From contig NZ_SMBZ01000012.1 in assembly GCF_004342685.1 (NCBI RefSeq), positions 1 through 61,962 of the forward strand: a DNA stretch of 61,962 nucleotides, written 5' to 3'. A program made the translations under genes and the position numbers. Numbering within the stretch: position 1 is the first letter of the stretch; each line of letters starts with the position of its first letter. Positions 26,524 to 36,945 of the stretch are shown here, piece by piece. The stretch comes from Sphingobacterium alimentarium (GTDB lineage Bacteria; Bacteroidota; Bacteroidia; Sphingobacteriales; Sphingobacteriaceae). Under the pieces are notes generated by a model, which was given only the letters and a program-made list of their open reading frames with translations, was not told the origin of the DNA and searched no databases.

Positions 26524-29184
26524 ATGATTGACGAAACGATTAATCCTGAAGATAATAGTCAAGATCATAATTTAACACCAGAAAGCGAACATGCGAGCAA
26601 TACAACTCCCCTCTCGGGATTGTACGAAAATTGGTTTTTAGACTATGCCTCTTATGTAATTTTAGATCGTGCGGTACCGCATATTAACGATGGTTTCAAA
26701 CCTGTACAACGCCGAATTCTGCATTCTTTCAAAGAGAAAGATGATGGCAGATTCAACAAAATAGCGAACGTCGTGGGGCACACAATGCAATATCACCCAC
26801 ACGGTGATGCTTCTATTGGTGATGCGATCGTACAATTAGGACAAAAAGACTTGTTAATCGATTGTCAGGGTAACTGGGGTGATCCAGTCACCGGTGACTC
26901 GGCTGCGGCTTCACGTTATATCGAAGGCCGTCTATCAAAATTTGCTAACGATGTCGTATTCAACCCGGATACTACCGAATGGCAATTGAGTTACGATGGA
27001 CGTAATAAAGAACCTATTACCTTACCAGTAAAATTCCCTTTGCTATTAGCGCAAGGAGCTGAAGGTATTGCTGTAGGTTTGGCGACGAAGATCATGCCGC
27101 ACAACTTTACCGAATTAATTGATGGCTCGATACAAGTACTGAAAGGCGAACGACCAAATATTTACCCCGACTTTCCGACAGGAGGATATGCGGATATCTC
27201 TAACTACAATGAAGGTCAGCGTGGTGGTAAAATCCGTGTGCGTGCTAAGATTGAAGAACGAGATAAAAAAACGCTCGCTATTACCGAGATTCCATTCGGC
27301 ACTACCACCGGTAGCTTGATTGAAAGTATCGTCTCAGCAAACGATAAGGGTAAAATCAAAATCAAAAAAATCGAAGACAATACCGCCAAAGATGTAGAAA
27401 TCATGATACATCTTGCTCCTGGTATTTCGCCTGATGTGACCATTGATGCATTATATGCTTTCACATCCTGTGAATCTTCCATTTCGCCCAACACCTGTGT
27501 GATCAAGGATGACAAACCTCATTTTATGAGTGTCAATGATATCTTGACCGAAAACACATTACAAACCAAAGAACTCTTGAAAAGAGAATTGGAGATTCGT
27601 CTCAACGAGCTTCAAGAGAAAATATTCTTCAACACCCTACTGAAAATTTTCATCCAAGAAGGGATGTACAAGCACCCGAATTATGAAAATGCCGGTGATT
27701 TTGATACAGTAGTACAGGTGCTGAATAATTTGTTTGAACCATTCTTCGAACAATTCTACAGAGAAATTCTGCCGGAAGATTACAAAAAGCTAATCGACAA
27801 ACCGATGAGTAGCATCACCCGATTTGATGTGAAAAAGGCGGATGAGCAGATGAAGGCGCTGAATGATGAGATCAAAGAAGTTAAGAAAAACTTAAAGCAT
27901 CTTACAGAATACGCGATAGAATGGTTTGAGTACCTACGCAATAAATACAGCAAAGGCCGCGAACGTAAAACCGAGCTTCGTGTATTCGACAAAGTAGAAG
28001 CATCCCAGGTTGCCTTAGCCAATGCAAAACTGTATGTCAATCGCGCCGAAGGATTTATCGGTACGGGCATGAAGAAAGATGAATTTGTAACGGATTGTTC
28101 GGACATTGACGACATCATCGTATTCCGTGAAGACGGAAAATACAGTGTAGTAAAAGTGCAGGACAAAGTATTCGTAGGCAAAGACATCATCCATGTGGCG
28201 GTATTCAAAAAAGGTGACGAACGCACCATTTACAATGCCATCTACCGCGATGGTACGAATGGCAATACCTATGTCAAACGCTTTGCCGTAACGGGTGTTA
28301 CACGTGAAAAAGATTACGACGTAACAAAAGAAACAAAAGGTTCCAAAATACTATACTTCACGGCCAACCCTAATGGTGAGGCTGAAGTGGTAAACGTACA
28401 GTTGAAACCACACACCAAATTGCGCAAACTAACATTCGATCTTGATTTTGCCGAAATAGCAATCAAAGGTAAAGGCTCGATGGGTAATTTGGTATCCAAA
28501 TTTCCTGTAAAGAAAATCACATTCAAAAGCGCGGGCGTATCCACGCTTGCAGGTCGAAAAATATGGTATGATGATATCCTAAAAAGACTCAATGCAGATG
28601 AGCGTGGTAAATTTTTAGGCGAATTTGACGGGGACGACAAAATACTGATGGTATTTAAAGATGGTACGTACGAGTTGTCCAATTTCGATCTGAGCAATCA
28701 CTTCGATGAAAAGATGATCCGTATCGAAAAACACTTGCCTAATCACGTATACACAGCTGTACATCAAGATGGTAAATCTGGTGCTTATTATGTAAAACGC
28801 TTTGTATTTGATGATATTCCTTTGGGCAAGCGTTTATCCATTATCAATGATGAACCAGGGTCTAAATTGATCTTATTGACCAATAATCTCAATCCAATTG
28901 TTAAAATCAAGCAATTGAAAGGCAAATCACAGGTTGAGGAAATTGTAGATCAACCATTAAAAGAATTGATTGACGTCAAAAAAATTAAAGCTCAAGGCAA
29001 TCGTTTATCCTTCCACAATGTGCAGAAGGTGACGGCGATAACAGAAGAGGTGGATTTGGCCATTCCAGCAAAGGAAGAGACGGCTCCACAGGAAGAGGCC
29101 GCAGCAACAGATAATATATCATTGGAAATTACTAACCCCGACGACATCCAAATAAGTGAAGATGGGCAAATGGGATTATTCTAA
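26524..29184 (+). CDS. parC: DNA topoisomerase IV subunit A
   Basis: Catalytic subunit of the type IIA topoisomerase that decatenates daughter chromosomes. The 886-residue protein has the active-site Tyr132 in AAASRYIEGR, the quinolone-resistance-determining region HPHGDASIGDAI (91-102), and an IIA breakage-reunion domain. I call it ParC, not GyrA, because no GyrA box (QRRGGxG) is visible in the C-terminal beta-pinwheel region. The last about 50 residues are acidic and Ala/Glu-rich. The partner parE is not in the window. A terminator follows the stop codon. At the QRDR, the residue equal to GyrA Ser83 is Ser97 and the acidic residue is Asp100, as in susceptible forms. Confidence 0.9.
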   Translation: MIDETINPEDNSQDHNLTPESEHASNTTPLSGLYENWFLDYASYVILDRAVPHINDGFKPVQRRILHSFKEKDDGRFNKIANVVGHTMQYHPHGDASIGDAIVQLGQKDLLIDCQGNWGDPVTGDSAAASRYIEGRLSKFANDVVFNPDTTEWQLSYDGRNKEPITLPVKFPLLLAQGAEGIAVGLATKIMPHNFTELIDGSIQVLKGERPNIYPDFPTGGYADISNYNEGQRGGKIRVRAKIEERDKKTLAITEIPFGTTTGSLIESIVSANDKGKIKIKKIEDNTAKDVEIMIHLAPGISPDVTIDALYAFTSCESSISPNTCVIKDDKPHFMSVNDILTENTLQTKELLKRELEIRLNELQEKIFFNTLLKIFIQEGMYKHPNYENAGDFDTVVQVLNNLFEPFFEQFYREILPEDYKKLIDKPMSSITRFDVKKADEQMKALNDEIKEVKKNLKHLTEYAIEWFEYLRNKYSKGRERKTELRVFDKVEASQVALANAKLYVNRAEGFIGTGMKKDEFVTDCSDIDDIIVFREDGKYSVVKVQDKVFVGKDIIHVAVFKKGDERTIYNAIYRDGTNGNTYVKRFAVTGVTREKDYDVTKETKGSKILYFTANPNGEAEVVNVQLKPHTKLRKLTFDLDFAEIAIKGKGSMGNLVSKFPVKKITFKSAGVSTLAGRKIWYDDILKRLNADERGKFLGEFDGDDKILMVFKDGTYELSNFDLSNHFDEKMIRIEKHLPNHVYTAVHQDGKSGAYYVKRFVFDDIPLGKRLSIINDEPGSKLILLTNNLNPIVKIKQLKGKSQVEEIVDQPLKELIDVKKIKAQGNRLSFHNVQKVTAITEEVDLAIPAKEETAPQEEAAATDNISLEITNPDDIQISEDGQMGLF

Positions 29185-29185
29185 C

Positions 29186-29216
29186 AAAAAAGGCTTGAAA
29201 TTTCAAGCCTTTTTTG
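29186..29216. terminator. Bidirectional terminator, parC / msrA
   Basis: AAAAAAGGCTTGAAA pairs with TTTCAAGCCTTTTTT, a perfect palindrome with A and T runs on both flanks, between convergent genes. Confidence 0.88.
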
Positions 29217-29218
29217 TT

Positions 29219-29734
29219 TTATTTTTGGAGAGTTTTTAGGTATTTAGTCAATTTCGGTGCTATCACTGCGGCACAAAATGGATTTTCAGGATTACGATTG
29301 AAATAATTTACATGATAATCCTCGGCCGGCCAAAACGTCTCTGCTTCCTCTACAGCTGTCACAATCGGATCAGCATAAACACGAGCTTCCTCCAAGCCTT
29401 GGATAAACTGCTCTGTGAACTCGCGCTGTTCATCATTGTGGTAGAATACCACCGAACGATATTGCGTTCCCACATCTTCCCCCTGACGATTTAATGTCGT
29501 CGGATCATGCGTCTTGAAAAATACAGCCAATAAGTCTGCGAAAGAGACCTTGCTCTCATCAAAATCCAGATGAACGACCTCCACGTGCCCCGTAGCTCCC
29601 GAACATACTTGCTCGTAAGTAGGATGCTCTCTTTTGCCCCCCATATAACCCGGCAATACCGAATTTACACCTTCTGTATTTAAAAATATTATTTCCGTAC
29701 ACCAGAAACAACCTCCACCAAATGTTGCTTTCAT
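29219..29734 (-). CDS. msrA: Peptide-methionine (S)-S-oxide reductase
   Basis: Repairs oxidised methionine by reducing the S-sulfoxide. The 171-residue protein begins MKATFGGGCFWC, with the catalytic Cys9 and Cys12 of the GCFWC motif, followed by GYMGG and HVEVVHLDFD, all MsrA signatures. There is no signal peptide, so it acts in the cytoplasm. It is not fused to msrB. It lies alone, converging on parC. Confidence 0.96.
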   Translation of the reverse strand: MKATFGGGCFWCTEIIFLNTEGVNSVLPGYMGGKREHPTYEQVCSGATGHVEVVHLDFDESKVSFADLLAVFFKTHDPTTLNRQGEDVGTQYRSVVFYHNDEQREFTEQFIQGLEEARVYADPIVTAVEEAETFWPAEDYHVNYFNRNPENPFCAAVIAPKLTKYLKTLQK

Positions 29735-29856
29735 AAGTTTATTCGTTATTTTATCAACTATGTTACAAAAAACGCTAAAACATTTAACAAATCACACATA
29801 TGAATGCCATTTTTTGCATTCTTTATATTAAATTTATGCACTGACAATTAAATTTT

Positions 29857-31080
29857 ATGATGAAAAAACTCAGTTATTTCTATTTACCGCTAGCCTTTTT
29901 TTGGGGTAGCGTCAATATGGCTACTGCACAGGTAGATTCGACGATGTATAAATCTATTGTGAAAGCAATAGATGCCGGTAAGCCAAAATTTGCACCTGAC
30001 AAACGCACCAAGTTATTGGAACTGGTGACTGCGGACGTAAAAAACAACAAGTATACCATTCAAACGACGGAAAAAGAAGTCATTCCTTTCTTACGCCAAG
30101 AACTACAAAACTTTAATTCCAATATTCAATATAGACTTTTACCAGATAGCACTGTAGCTGAGAAAACGCACGGCATCATTATCCTATCGGTAGCCAATCT
30201 ACGTACCAAACCAGGACATAGTGAAGAAATGGCAACTCAGATATTGATGGGTACACAGGTAGACATCCTTCAAAAAGCCCGTGGAGAATATCGCGTACGT
30301 ACTCCCGAAGGTTATATTGCATGGATTCCTACTGCATCCGTAGCCGAAATGAATGACGCCGAACTAAAAGCTTGGAAAGAAATGCCAAAAGTGATTTATA
30401 CCAATGAGTTCGGTAGATCATACTCTGAAGCAAATCTAAATAGCTTGCGTGTTTCGGATTTGGTGTATGGAAATATATTAGCACTTCAAAAAACGGATGG
30501 AAAATTTCATCAGGTAAAATATCCCGACGGTCGTACGGCGTATATCTTAAAAGAAGAAGCCAAATCCTTTGATGATTGGTTGGCTACGCGTAATCTGACT
30601 CCCGAAAACGTATTGAATAGTGCCTTATCGATGCTCGGATTACCTTATCTATGGGGCGGTACATCGGTAAAAGGTGTGGACTGCAGTGGCTTCACCAAAA
30701 CAGCATTCTATATGAATGGTTATGTCATTCCACGCGACGCTTCGCAACAAGTATTAGCTGGTGAGCCGATTGAAATATTGGGAAAAGACGGAGAATTTGA
30801 CCTGGAGTTAGCTTTAAACAATCTTAAGGCTGCTGATCTTTTATTTTTTGCTTCAGGTAAAAATTCTAATCCTAATGCACGTATCACACACGTGGCTCTA
30901 TATTTAGGAAATGGCGAATTTATACATTCTGCAGGCAGAGTGCGTATCAATTCTATGCTCAAAGATTCGCCTAAGTATGACGATTTTCAAACTCGTACAG
31001 TGGTATCAGCAAGGAGATATATAGGCGCGTCAGATCCACAAATCCAACCAATCAAAGAAAACAAATCGTATACAAAATAG
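29857..31080 (+). CDS. Secreted NlpC/P60 peptidase with SH3 domains
   Basis: A 407-residue exported peptidase (signal peptide ending ATAQ). Bacterial SH3-like regions occupy about 105-165 and 190-235 (SVANLRTKPGHSEE; DLVYGNILALQKTD), followed by an NlpC/P60 domain with Cys276 (GVDCSGFTKTA), His345 (RITHVALYLGNG) and a third polar residue His357. Close relatives such as B. subtilis YkfC cut gamma-D-Glu-diamino acid bonds in murein peptides and need a free N-terminal L-Ala. The dipeptide epimerase gene starts 6 bases after the stop, the same pairing as ykfB/ykfC, which supports a murein-peptide role. Confidence 0.9.
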   Translation: MMKKLSYFYLPLAFFWGSVNMATAQVDSTMYKSIVKAIDAGKPKFAPDKRTKLLELVTADVKNNKYTIQTTEKEVIPFLRQELQNFNSNIQYRLLPDSTVAEKTHGIIILSVANLRTKPGHSEEMATQILMGTQVDILQKARGEYRVRTPEGYIAWIPTASVAEMNDAELKAWKEMPKVIYTNEFGRSYSEANLNSLRVSDLVYGNILALQKTDGKFHQVKYPDGRTAYILKEEAKSFDDWLATRNLTPENVLNSALSMLGLPYLWGGTSVKGVDCSGFTKTAFYMNGYVIPRDASQQVLAGEPIEILGKDGEFDLELALNNLKAADLLFFASGKNSNPNARITHVALYLGNGEFIHSAGRVRINSMLKDSPKYDDFQTRTVVSARRYIGASDPQIQPIKENKSYTK

Positions 31081-31086
31081 ATAATA

Positions 31087-32136
31087 ATGAGCAGCTGGGA
31101 AACGCGAAGGATGGGCAAATTTACGCTCCGCTTCAAACCTTATACTTTAGAAATGCGTCATGTCTTTACTGTCGCTTCTTTTAGTCGCACGACAACTCCG
31201 GTTGTATTGACAGAGCTGGAATATGATGGTATCATTGGATATGGTGAAGCGAGTATGCCTCCATACCTTGGAGAATCACAAGAAAGCGTGACAAAATTTT
31301 TAAGTCAGTTGGACTTATCTGGATTTGACTCCCCTTTCCAAACCGCCGAGATATTGGGCTACGTAGATCAGATAGCAGCAAAAAATACCGCAGCAAAAGC
31401 GGCTGTAGATATTGCATTGCATGATTTATTGGGGAAAATTATGAATCAGCCGTTTTACAAAATCTGGGGGCTTAATCCAGATTTAATCCCGCCGACATCC
31501 TATACCATTGGCATCGACAGCGAAGACATGGTTCGTAAGAAGGTGATGGAAGCGGACCAATTCAAAATTTTAAAGGTCAAATTGGGATTGGACACCGATA
31601 AGATGATAATCGAAACCATCCGCTCGGTGACGGATGTGCCTTTGTGTGCAGATGTAAACCAAGGATGGAAAAATAAGGAAGAAGCCTTAGAAATGGCGCA
31701 TTGGTTACACGAAAGGAATGTCGTATTCTTAGAGCAACCGATGCCTAAAGAAATGATCGATGAAAATGCGTGGCTGACAGCACACTCTCCTATTCCTACG
31801 ATTGCCGATGAAGGCTGCCAACGTCTGCTGGATGTTCCCAAATTGCAAGGGGTCTATACCGGAATCAATATTAAGTTGATGAAATGTACGGGTATGCGTG
31901 AGGCAAAGCAAATGGCCGAACTAGCACGATCCTTAGATATGAAGGTTATGTTAGGCTGTATGACCGAAACCTCATGTGCTATTTCTGCTGCTGCTCATTT
32001 AGCTCCTTTAGTAGATTGGGCGGATTTGGACGGCGCATTATTAATAGGTAATGATATATATGATGGAATGCGCGTAGAAGATGGCCAATGTATATTACCA
32101 AATCGCCCAGGCATTGGAATAATAAAAAAAAAATAA
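31087..32136 (+). CDS. L-Ala-D/L-Glu dipeptide epimerase
   Basis: Enolase-superfamily enzyme, muconate-lactonizing/mandelate-racemase-like, that epimerises the Glu of L-Ala-D-Glu to L-Ala-L-Glu so that the dipeptide can be used. In the 349-residue protein the catalytic lysines are in KVK (163-165) and NIKLMKC (Lys263, Lys266); the metal ligands are Asp189, Glu216 and Asp241, and DGALLIGND near the end fits the Ala-Glu group. The start at 31087 is 6 bases after the NlpC/P60 gene; an internal ATG at 31111 is also possible. SusC1 follows after 45 bases with no clear promoter or terminator between. Specificity could be broader than Ala-Glu. Confidence 0.87.
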   Translation: MSSWETRRMGKFTLRFKPYTLEMRHVFTVASFSRTTTPVVLTELEYDGIIGYGEASMPPYLGESQESVTKFLSQLDLSGFDSPFQTAEILGYVDQIAAKNTAAKAAVDIALHDLLGKIMNQPFYKIWGLNPDLIPPTSYTIGIDSEDMVRKKVMEADQFKILKVKLGLDTDKMIIETIRSVTDVPLCADVNQGWKNKEEALEMAHWLHERNVVFLEQPMPKEMIDENAWLTAHSPIPTIADEGCQRLLDVPKLQGVYTGINIKLMKCTGMREAKQMAELARSLDMKVMLGCMTETSCAISAAAHLAPLVDWADLDGALLIGNDIYDGMRVEDGQCILPNRPGIGIIKKK

Positions 32137-32181
32137 TATCATTATAGTGTATAATACTAACTAATATTCAAACTAAATTCT

Positions 32182-35100
32182 ATGAAACATCCTATCCTTA
32201 CCATGATGTGCTTAGCGGCTTGCGGGGGAATGCAAGTTGTGAATGCGCAACAAATACCTATTGCAGGTAAAGTTACGGATCAAAATGGCGCCCCTTTGGC
32301 GGGTGTGACCATCAGTGTAAAAGGCACCAATGTAGCTGCATCGACAAATTCCAGCGGTTTATTCAGCATAAATGCAGATCAGAATGCGACTTTGATAATT
32401 TCCTCAGTGGGCTATATTTCGCAAGAGATTACAGTATCTGGTCGCAAAACCATCAACGTAACCTTATCCTCCGGCGATGAAGAACTGGACGAAGTTATCG
32501 TAGTAGCCTACGGTACAGCCAAAAGAAGTACGTTTACTGGTTCAGCAGCTACTGTGAAATCCGATGAGATTAAAGATGTTCCTACCACTTCATTTGAAGA
32601 TGCGTTGCGTGGCAAAGTAGCGGGTATGAATGTCACTTCTACTTCTGGACAAGCTGGATCAACATCTTCTATACGTATACGCGGTATTGGCTCTATGAAT
32701 GCATCCAATGAACCGCTTTACGTTATCGATGGTGTACCTGTAGTGTCGGGCGATGTATCTCAAATGTCGGGCTACACATACAATACCAACAATGTGATGA
32801 GCACATTAAATCCCAATGATATCGAGTCAATCACGGTATTGAAGGATGCTGCAGCTTCATCTTTGTATGGATCTCGCGCAGCCAATGGTGTTGTGATCAT
32901 CACCACTAAAAAAGGTAAAACCGGCGCAGCTAAAATTAATTTCAAAAGTTCTCTGGCACTGAGTCCTTCTTGGGCTACGGACAATTATAAACCAGCCAGC
33001 GTACAGGAGCAAGTCAACATATTATATAGTCTACTCTATGATTCGCGTATCGCCGCAGGTCGTACCCCTGAGCAAGCGAATGAACAAACATTGATGCGTC
33101 TAAACTCGCGCAACTGGTCACCGGGAGCTTCATACGGTAATCCAGTGACTTCGTATGGTTTTGGTATGCATGGCTACGAATTTTCGACCGAAGGTACTTC
33201 CATGTTTGAGAATGTGACGATCAAAGGCAAGACCGATGGGGTTGAGAATAGAGATGGTAAATATTTTGATTGGAATGATGTACTATTTAGGACTGGAAAG
33301 TACAATGTAAATGACCTTTCGGTGAGTGGTGCGACAGAGACAACCAATTATTTCTCATCATTAGGCTATACTTCTGACAAAGGAAGATCTGTTTTAAATG
33401 ATTACGAAAGATTTAATGGACGTATCAATCTAACACAGAAAATAGGATCATTATTAGAGTTTGGGGCAAATCTTTCATTAGCAAACACGAATCTATCGGG
33501 TGTCAATGATACTAGAAATACCTCGACAAACTACCTTTACCAAGTAAGCAACCTTTTATGGCCTTTGTATTGGCCTACGGATTACAAAACAGGTGATACA
33601 TGGACGAATAGGTATGCAAGTTATGCCCAAAACGTACCGTATTACAACAACGAGTGGGAAAATGGAACCGGCACAAGAAGAATTTCAGCAACTCCTTCCC
33701 TATTACTCAAACTATTACCTGAATTATCCGTAAAGACGATATTCTCATTCGACGAGACAAATTCTAAAGATCATCTTTACTATAGTGCGAATCATTATAC
33801 AGGAGCTACCGACAAAGGTGTTGTCCATGAAATGGTGACCAACTACCGTAAGTTAGTATCATCGACAACAGCAAACTATACCAAATCCGTTGACCTACAC
33901 AATATAGGACTATTGGTGGGCTGGGAAGCTGAAAAAAACAACACCGATTTTGTTCGTGCAACAGGTCGTGATTTACCAAATTCGACATTGCACACCGTAG
34001 CAACAGCGGGTAAATTAGAATCTCAAGCATATAGCTGGGGTAATACAATCTTATCCGGTCTTTCGCGTGCTGAATACAATTTTGATGAAAAATATTTTGC
34101 TTCGGCATCCTTCCGTCGTGATGGTTCATCCAAATTGGGACCTGCTGTAAGATGGGGTAATTTTTGGTCTGTTGGTGGTGCATGGAATATAGGTAAAGAA
34201 AGTTTTATTGCTAATGTTCCTGCAATCGATGCTTTACGCCTAAGGGCTTCATACGGTATCAATGGTACCCTGCCAAACGAGAACAATGCATGGAGAGAAT
34301 TGATTACTTACGGAAGTAAGTATATGGAAAATCCAGGAGGAAGCTTAGCGAATTCTGCTAACCCTAATCTTACTTGGGAAACCAACTACAACACCACAGT
34401 AGCGTTAGAATTTGGATTATTTAAAAACAAGTTGTTTGGTACATTAGAATATTTCAACCGTGATTCTAAAGACTTAATCCAGAATGTTCCGCAGTCTACG
34501 GTGACAGGCTTCAGTTCGACAGTTCAAAACATTGGTCAAATCAATAACAAAGGTGTAGAAATCACTTTGGGATCTGATATCATCAAATCGGAAGACTGGA
34601 ATTGGACATTGAGTGTGAACGCGGCTACCACGAATTCTAAAATTGTAAAATTAAACAATAAGGAAAATATCATTTGGTCCGACCCTACTGGCGGCGATGG
34701 TAGAGCAACATACATTTATCAAGAAGGTGAATCTTATCTTTCATTCTATGGCTTAGAATGGGCGGGCACAGACCTCACCAACGGAAGAAATGTGTGGTTC
34801 GTCAACGATAATAACAATCAAGATGGCGACTTTATGTTCAATGGAAAAGGCGCTACGTATGATTACACCAAAGCAAACCGTGTGATTATAGGAAGTGGTA
34901 TTCCAAAATTATATGGTGGTATTAACTCGAATTTGGATTACAAGAAATTCTCTTTGGGATTGAACTTCAATTACAGAATCGGAGGAAAACTTTATGATTC
35001 GGCTAACAAAGATGTAGCGGATGACGGTTACTATTGGGAACGTATGCACTCACAAATCTTTGCTGATGAAACATGGAGTCCAAACAATACTGCAGGTCCA

Positions 35101-35391
35101 TTACCAATGGTTTCAGGCCGTGATTTAGAGGATGTCAACCAACGCAGTAGCAGACACCTGTACGATGCAAGCTTTATCAGACTTAAAAACATTTCTCTTG
35201 CCTACACGGTTCCAACGGAATTCTTAAGATCTATTAGAGTGAGCAATGCCAGAGTATATTTCAACGGAACCAACCTATTGACTTTCAGTAAGTTCAAAAA
35301 TGCAGATCCAGAAGTGAATCAATTCAGCACGCGAGGTTGGGAAACACCGCTTTCGAAGATTTACACATTTGGTATTGACTTTAGTTTTTAA
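32182..35391 (+). CDS. SusC/RagA TonB-dependent outer-membrane transporter 1
   Basis: A 1069-residue outer-membrane transporter. It has a signal peptide ending NAQ, a carboxypeptidase-regulatory-like domain (about 26-105, IAGKVTDQNGAPLAGVTISV), a TonB-linked plug (DEVIVVAYGTAKR, later RIRGIGSMNASNEPLYVIDG), and a 22-strand barrel ending in the usual aromatic residue (IDFSF). SusC proteins take large oligomers across the outer membrane, with a SusD lipoprotein as lid. Its SusD partner follows after 18 bases. Because the murein-peptide genes lie only 45 bases upstream, its cargo may be peptides; no glycoside hydrolase or ECF/anti-sigma pair is adjacent. Confidence 0.93.
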   Translation: MKHPILTMMCLAACGGMQVVNAQQIPIAGKVTDQNGAPLAGVTISVKGTNVAASTNSSGLFSINADQNATLIISSVGYISQEITVSGRKTINVTLSSGDEELDEVIVVAYGTAKRSTFTGSAATVKSDEIKDVPTTSFEDALRGKVAGMNVTSTSGQAGSTSSIRIRGIGSMNASNEPLYVIDGVPVVSGDVSQMSGYTYNTNNVMSTLNPNDIESITVLKDAAASSLYGSRAANGVVIITTKKGKTGAAKINFKSSLALSPSWATDNYKPASVQEQVNILYSLLYDSRIAAGRTPEQANEQTLMRLNSRNWSPGASYGNPVTSYGFGMHGYEFSTEGTSMFENVTIKGKTDGVENRDGKYFDWNDVLFRTGKYNVNDLSVSGATETTNYFSSLGYTSDKGRSVLNDYERFNGRINLTQKIGSLLEFGANLSLANTNLSGVNDTRNTSTNYLYQVSNLLWPLYWPTDYKTGDTWTNRYASYAQNVPYYNNEWENGTGTRRISATPSLLLKLLPELSVKTIFSFDETNSKDHLYYSANHYTGATDKGVVHEMVTNYRKLVSSTTANYTKSVDLHNIGLLVGWEAEKNNTDFVRATGRDLPNSTLHTVATAGKLESQAYSWGNTILSGLSRAEYNFDEKYFASASFRRDGSSKLGPAVRWGNFWSVGGAWNIGKESFIANVPAIDALRLRASYGINGTLPNENNAWRELITYGSKYMENPGGSLANSANPNLTWETNYNTTVALEFGLFKNKLFGTLEYFNRDSKDLIQNVPQSTVTGFSSTVQNIGQINNKGVEITLGSDIIKSEDWNWTLSVNAATTNSKIVKLNNKENIIWSDPTGGDGRATYIYQEGESYLSFYGLEWAGTDLTNGRNVWFVNDNNNQDGDFMFNGKGATYDYTKANRVIIGSGIPKLYGGINSNLDYKKFSLGLNFNYRIGGKLYDSANKDVADDGYYWERMHSQIFADETWSPNNTAGPLPMVSGRDLEDVNQRSSRHLYDASFIRLKNISLAYTVPTEFLRSIRVSNARVYFNGTNLLTFSKFKNADPEVNQFSTRGWETPLSKIYTFGIDFSF

Positions 35392-35409
35392 CATCATAGA
35401 ATTGAGATA

Positions 35410-36909
35410 ATGAAAAAAATTATATTAGCGTCTTGTCTTTTTGCTGCAACTGCTGTATCTACATCATGTAGCAATTTTCTGGACGTAAAACCGACTCACG
35501 CTGCTGACGCATCTAGCTCTATTGCTACAGCTGCAGATGCCTTGGTGGTTATTAGGGGATTAATGAGTAATATGGCAAGTGGCAGCTATTACGGCCGTAA
35601 TTTCCCCCTTTATGGTGATGTAAAAGGTGGGGATTTCACGATTGTATCCCAAGGTAGAGGGTATGACTACTTGTATGTATTCAATCACAGCACCAATGCC
35701 AACAATTATTCATCCGTATGGACACAAGGGTATTATTGTATAGCGCAGATCAACAATCTTCTAGAACAAATTGAAAAGATAAAAGCAAATGGTTCTACCG
35801 AAAATTTTGACTCTTATATAGGCCAAGCTTTGACCGCAAGGGCGATGATTTACTTTGACCTTGTGCGCATGTATGGCGAGCCTTATAATGAGAATAAAAC
35901 CGCATTAGGTGTGCCTATGACTATAGCTTCGTTAGAGTTTCACGCCAAACCTGTTCGCAATACTGTAGAAGATAACTACAAACAAATACTCCAAGATTTG
36001 AAAGCTGCTGAACCGTTACTTAATAAGGCTAAAAGCAATGGTTTCATCAACTATTATGCAAATAAAGCAGTGCAAGCCAGAGTCTATCTATACCAAGAAG
36101 ATTTTACAAATGCATTAACTGCTGCCGAAGAAGTGATTGGTGCTACTCAATACGAATTATATAATAATACTGGGAATAATTCGTGGCTGACATCTTGGTC
36201 TACGCAATTCAGCTCGGAATCTATTTTTGAATTAGCTGTATTACCGGGTGAAGGTGATTTGGGCAACTCCTCTTTAGGTGCATATTATAGAAGAAGAGGA
36301 CATCCTAACACAACCATCGCTGCGGGATATTTTACAGCTAGTACTGCTTTTATCAATCGTCTAGCACAAGATCCAGACGACGTACGAAAAGCTATCATGT
36401 CCTACGACGAAGTATCCAATACACGTTTGGGATCATTATACAAATATTCAGGTAGTACCGATGTATCTGCTAATACAGGTAAAGGTGATGGCAAAGGCAA
36501 TACAACGGCTGTAAATATCAAAGTTATCCGATTATCAGAAGTCTATTTAATTGCAGCAGAATCTGCTTTACGTCAAGCGTCTCCGAATCTTACTAAAGCC
36601 ACTACTTATTTGAACGCTATTCGAAAGCGATCTCCTAATTTGGCGGCAGCAACAACAGCAACAATAAATTTGGATATGATTGCGGACGAAAGATCCAAAG
36701 AGTTGATTGGCGAAGGCCATAGATTTTTTGACATGATGCGCTGGAATAAATCCATCACCTTTGATGATGATTTAGGAAGTATATCCACTATTCACCGTCA
36801 AAAAACAATTGACAGATCTTTCTTCAAAACCATTTTACCAATTCCACTAGCGGAAATAAACGCGAACTCGGAGATTGCGAAGCAGCAAAATCCAGGTTAC
36901 AACAACTAA
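35410..36909 (+). CDS. SusD/RagB family surface lipoprotein 1
   Basis: A 499-residue substrate-binding lipoprotein paired with SusC1. The signal peptide ends in STSC with the lipidated cysteine at 20, followed by SNFLDVKPT, the typical SusD beginning. TPR-like segments and the C-terminal block (ERSKELIGEGHRFFDMMRWN; ILPIPLAEINAN) are SusD family signatures. It covers the SusC barrel and captures ligand at the surface. A strong terminator follows 9 bases after the stop codon and ends this operon. Confidence 0.93.
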   Translation: MKKIILASCLFAATAVSTSCSNFLDVKPTHAADASSSIATAADALVVIRGLMSNMASGSYYGRNFPLYGDVKGGDFTIVSQGRGYDYLYVFNHSTNANNYSSVWTQGYYCIAQINNLLEQIEKIKANGSTENFDSYIGQALTARAMIYFDLVRMYGEPYNENKTALGVPMTIASLEFHAKPVRNTVEDNYKQILQDLKAAEPLLNKAKSNGFINYYANKAVQARVYLYQEDFTNALTAAEEVIGATQYELYNNTGNNSWLTSWSTQFSSESIFELAVLPGEGDLGNSSLGAYYRRRGHPNTTIAAGYFTASTAFINRLAQDPDDVRKAIMSYDEVSNTRLGSLYKYSGSTDVSANTGKGDGKGNTTAVNIKVIRLSEVYLIAAESALRQASPNLTKATTYLNAIRKRSPNLAAATTATINLDMIADERSKELIGEGHRFFDMMRWNKSITFDDDLGSISTIHRQKTIDRSFFKTILPIPLAEINANSEIAKQQNPGYNN

Positions 36910-36917
36910 CATACAAG

Positions 36918-36945
36918 AAGGCTCCCCAATGGGAGCCTTTTTTAT
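36918..36945 (+). terminator. Intrinsic terminator after SusD1
   Basis: AAGGCTCCC pairs with GGGAGCCTT around a CAAT loop and is followed by TTTTTATT. It separates the first SusC/SusD pair from the second. Confidence 0.88.

Noticed and set aside
36918..36945. Terminator after SusD1 as a third MITE site
   Set aside because: Its stem resembles that of the copy 2 site, but the loop is only CAAT and no element or target duplication is present.
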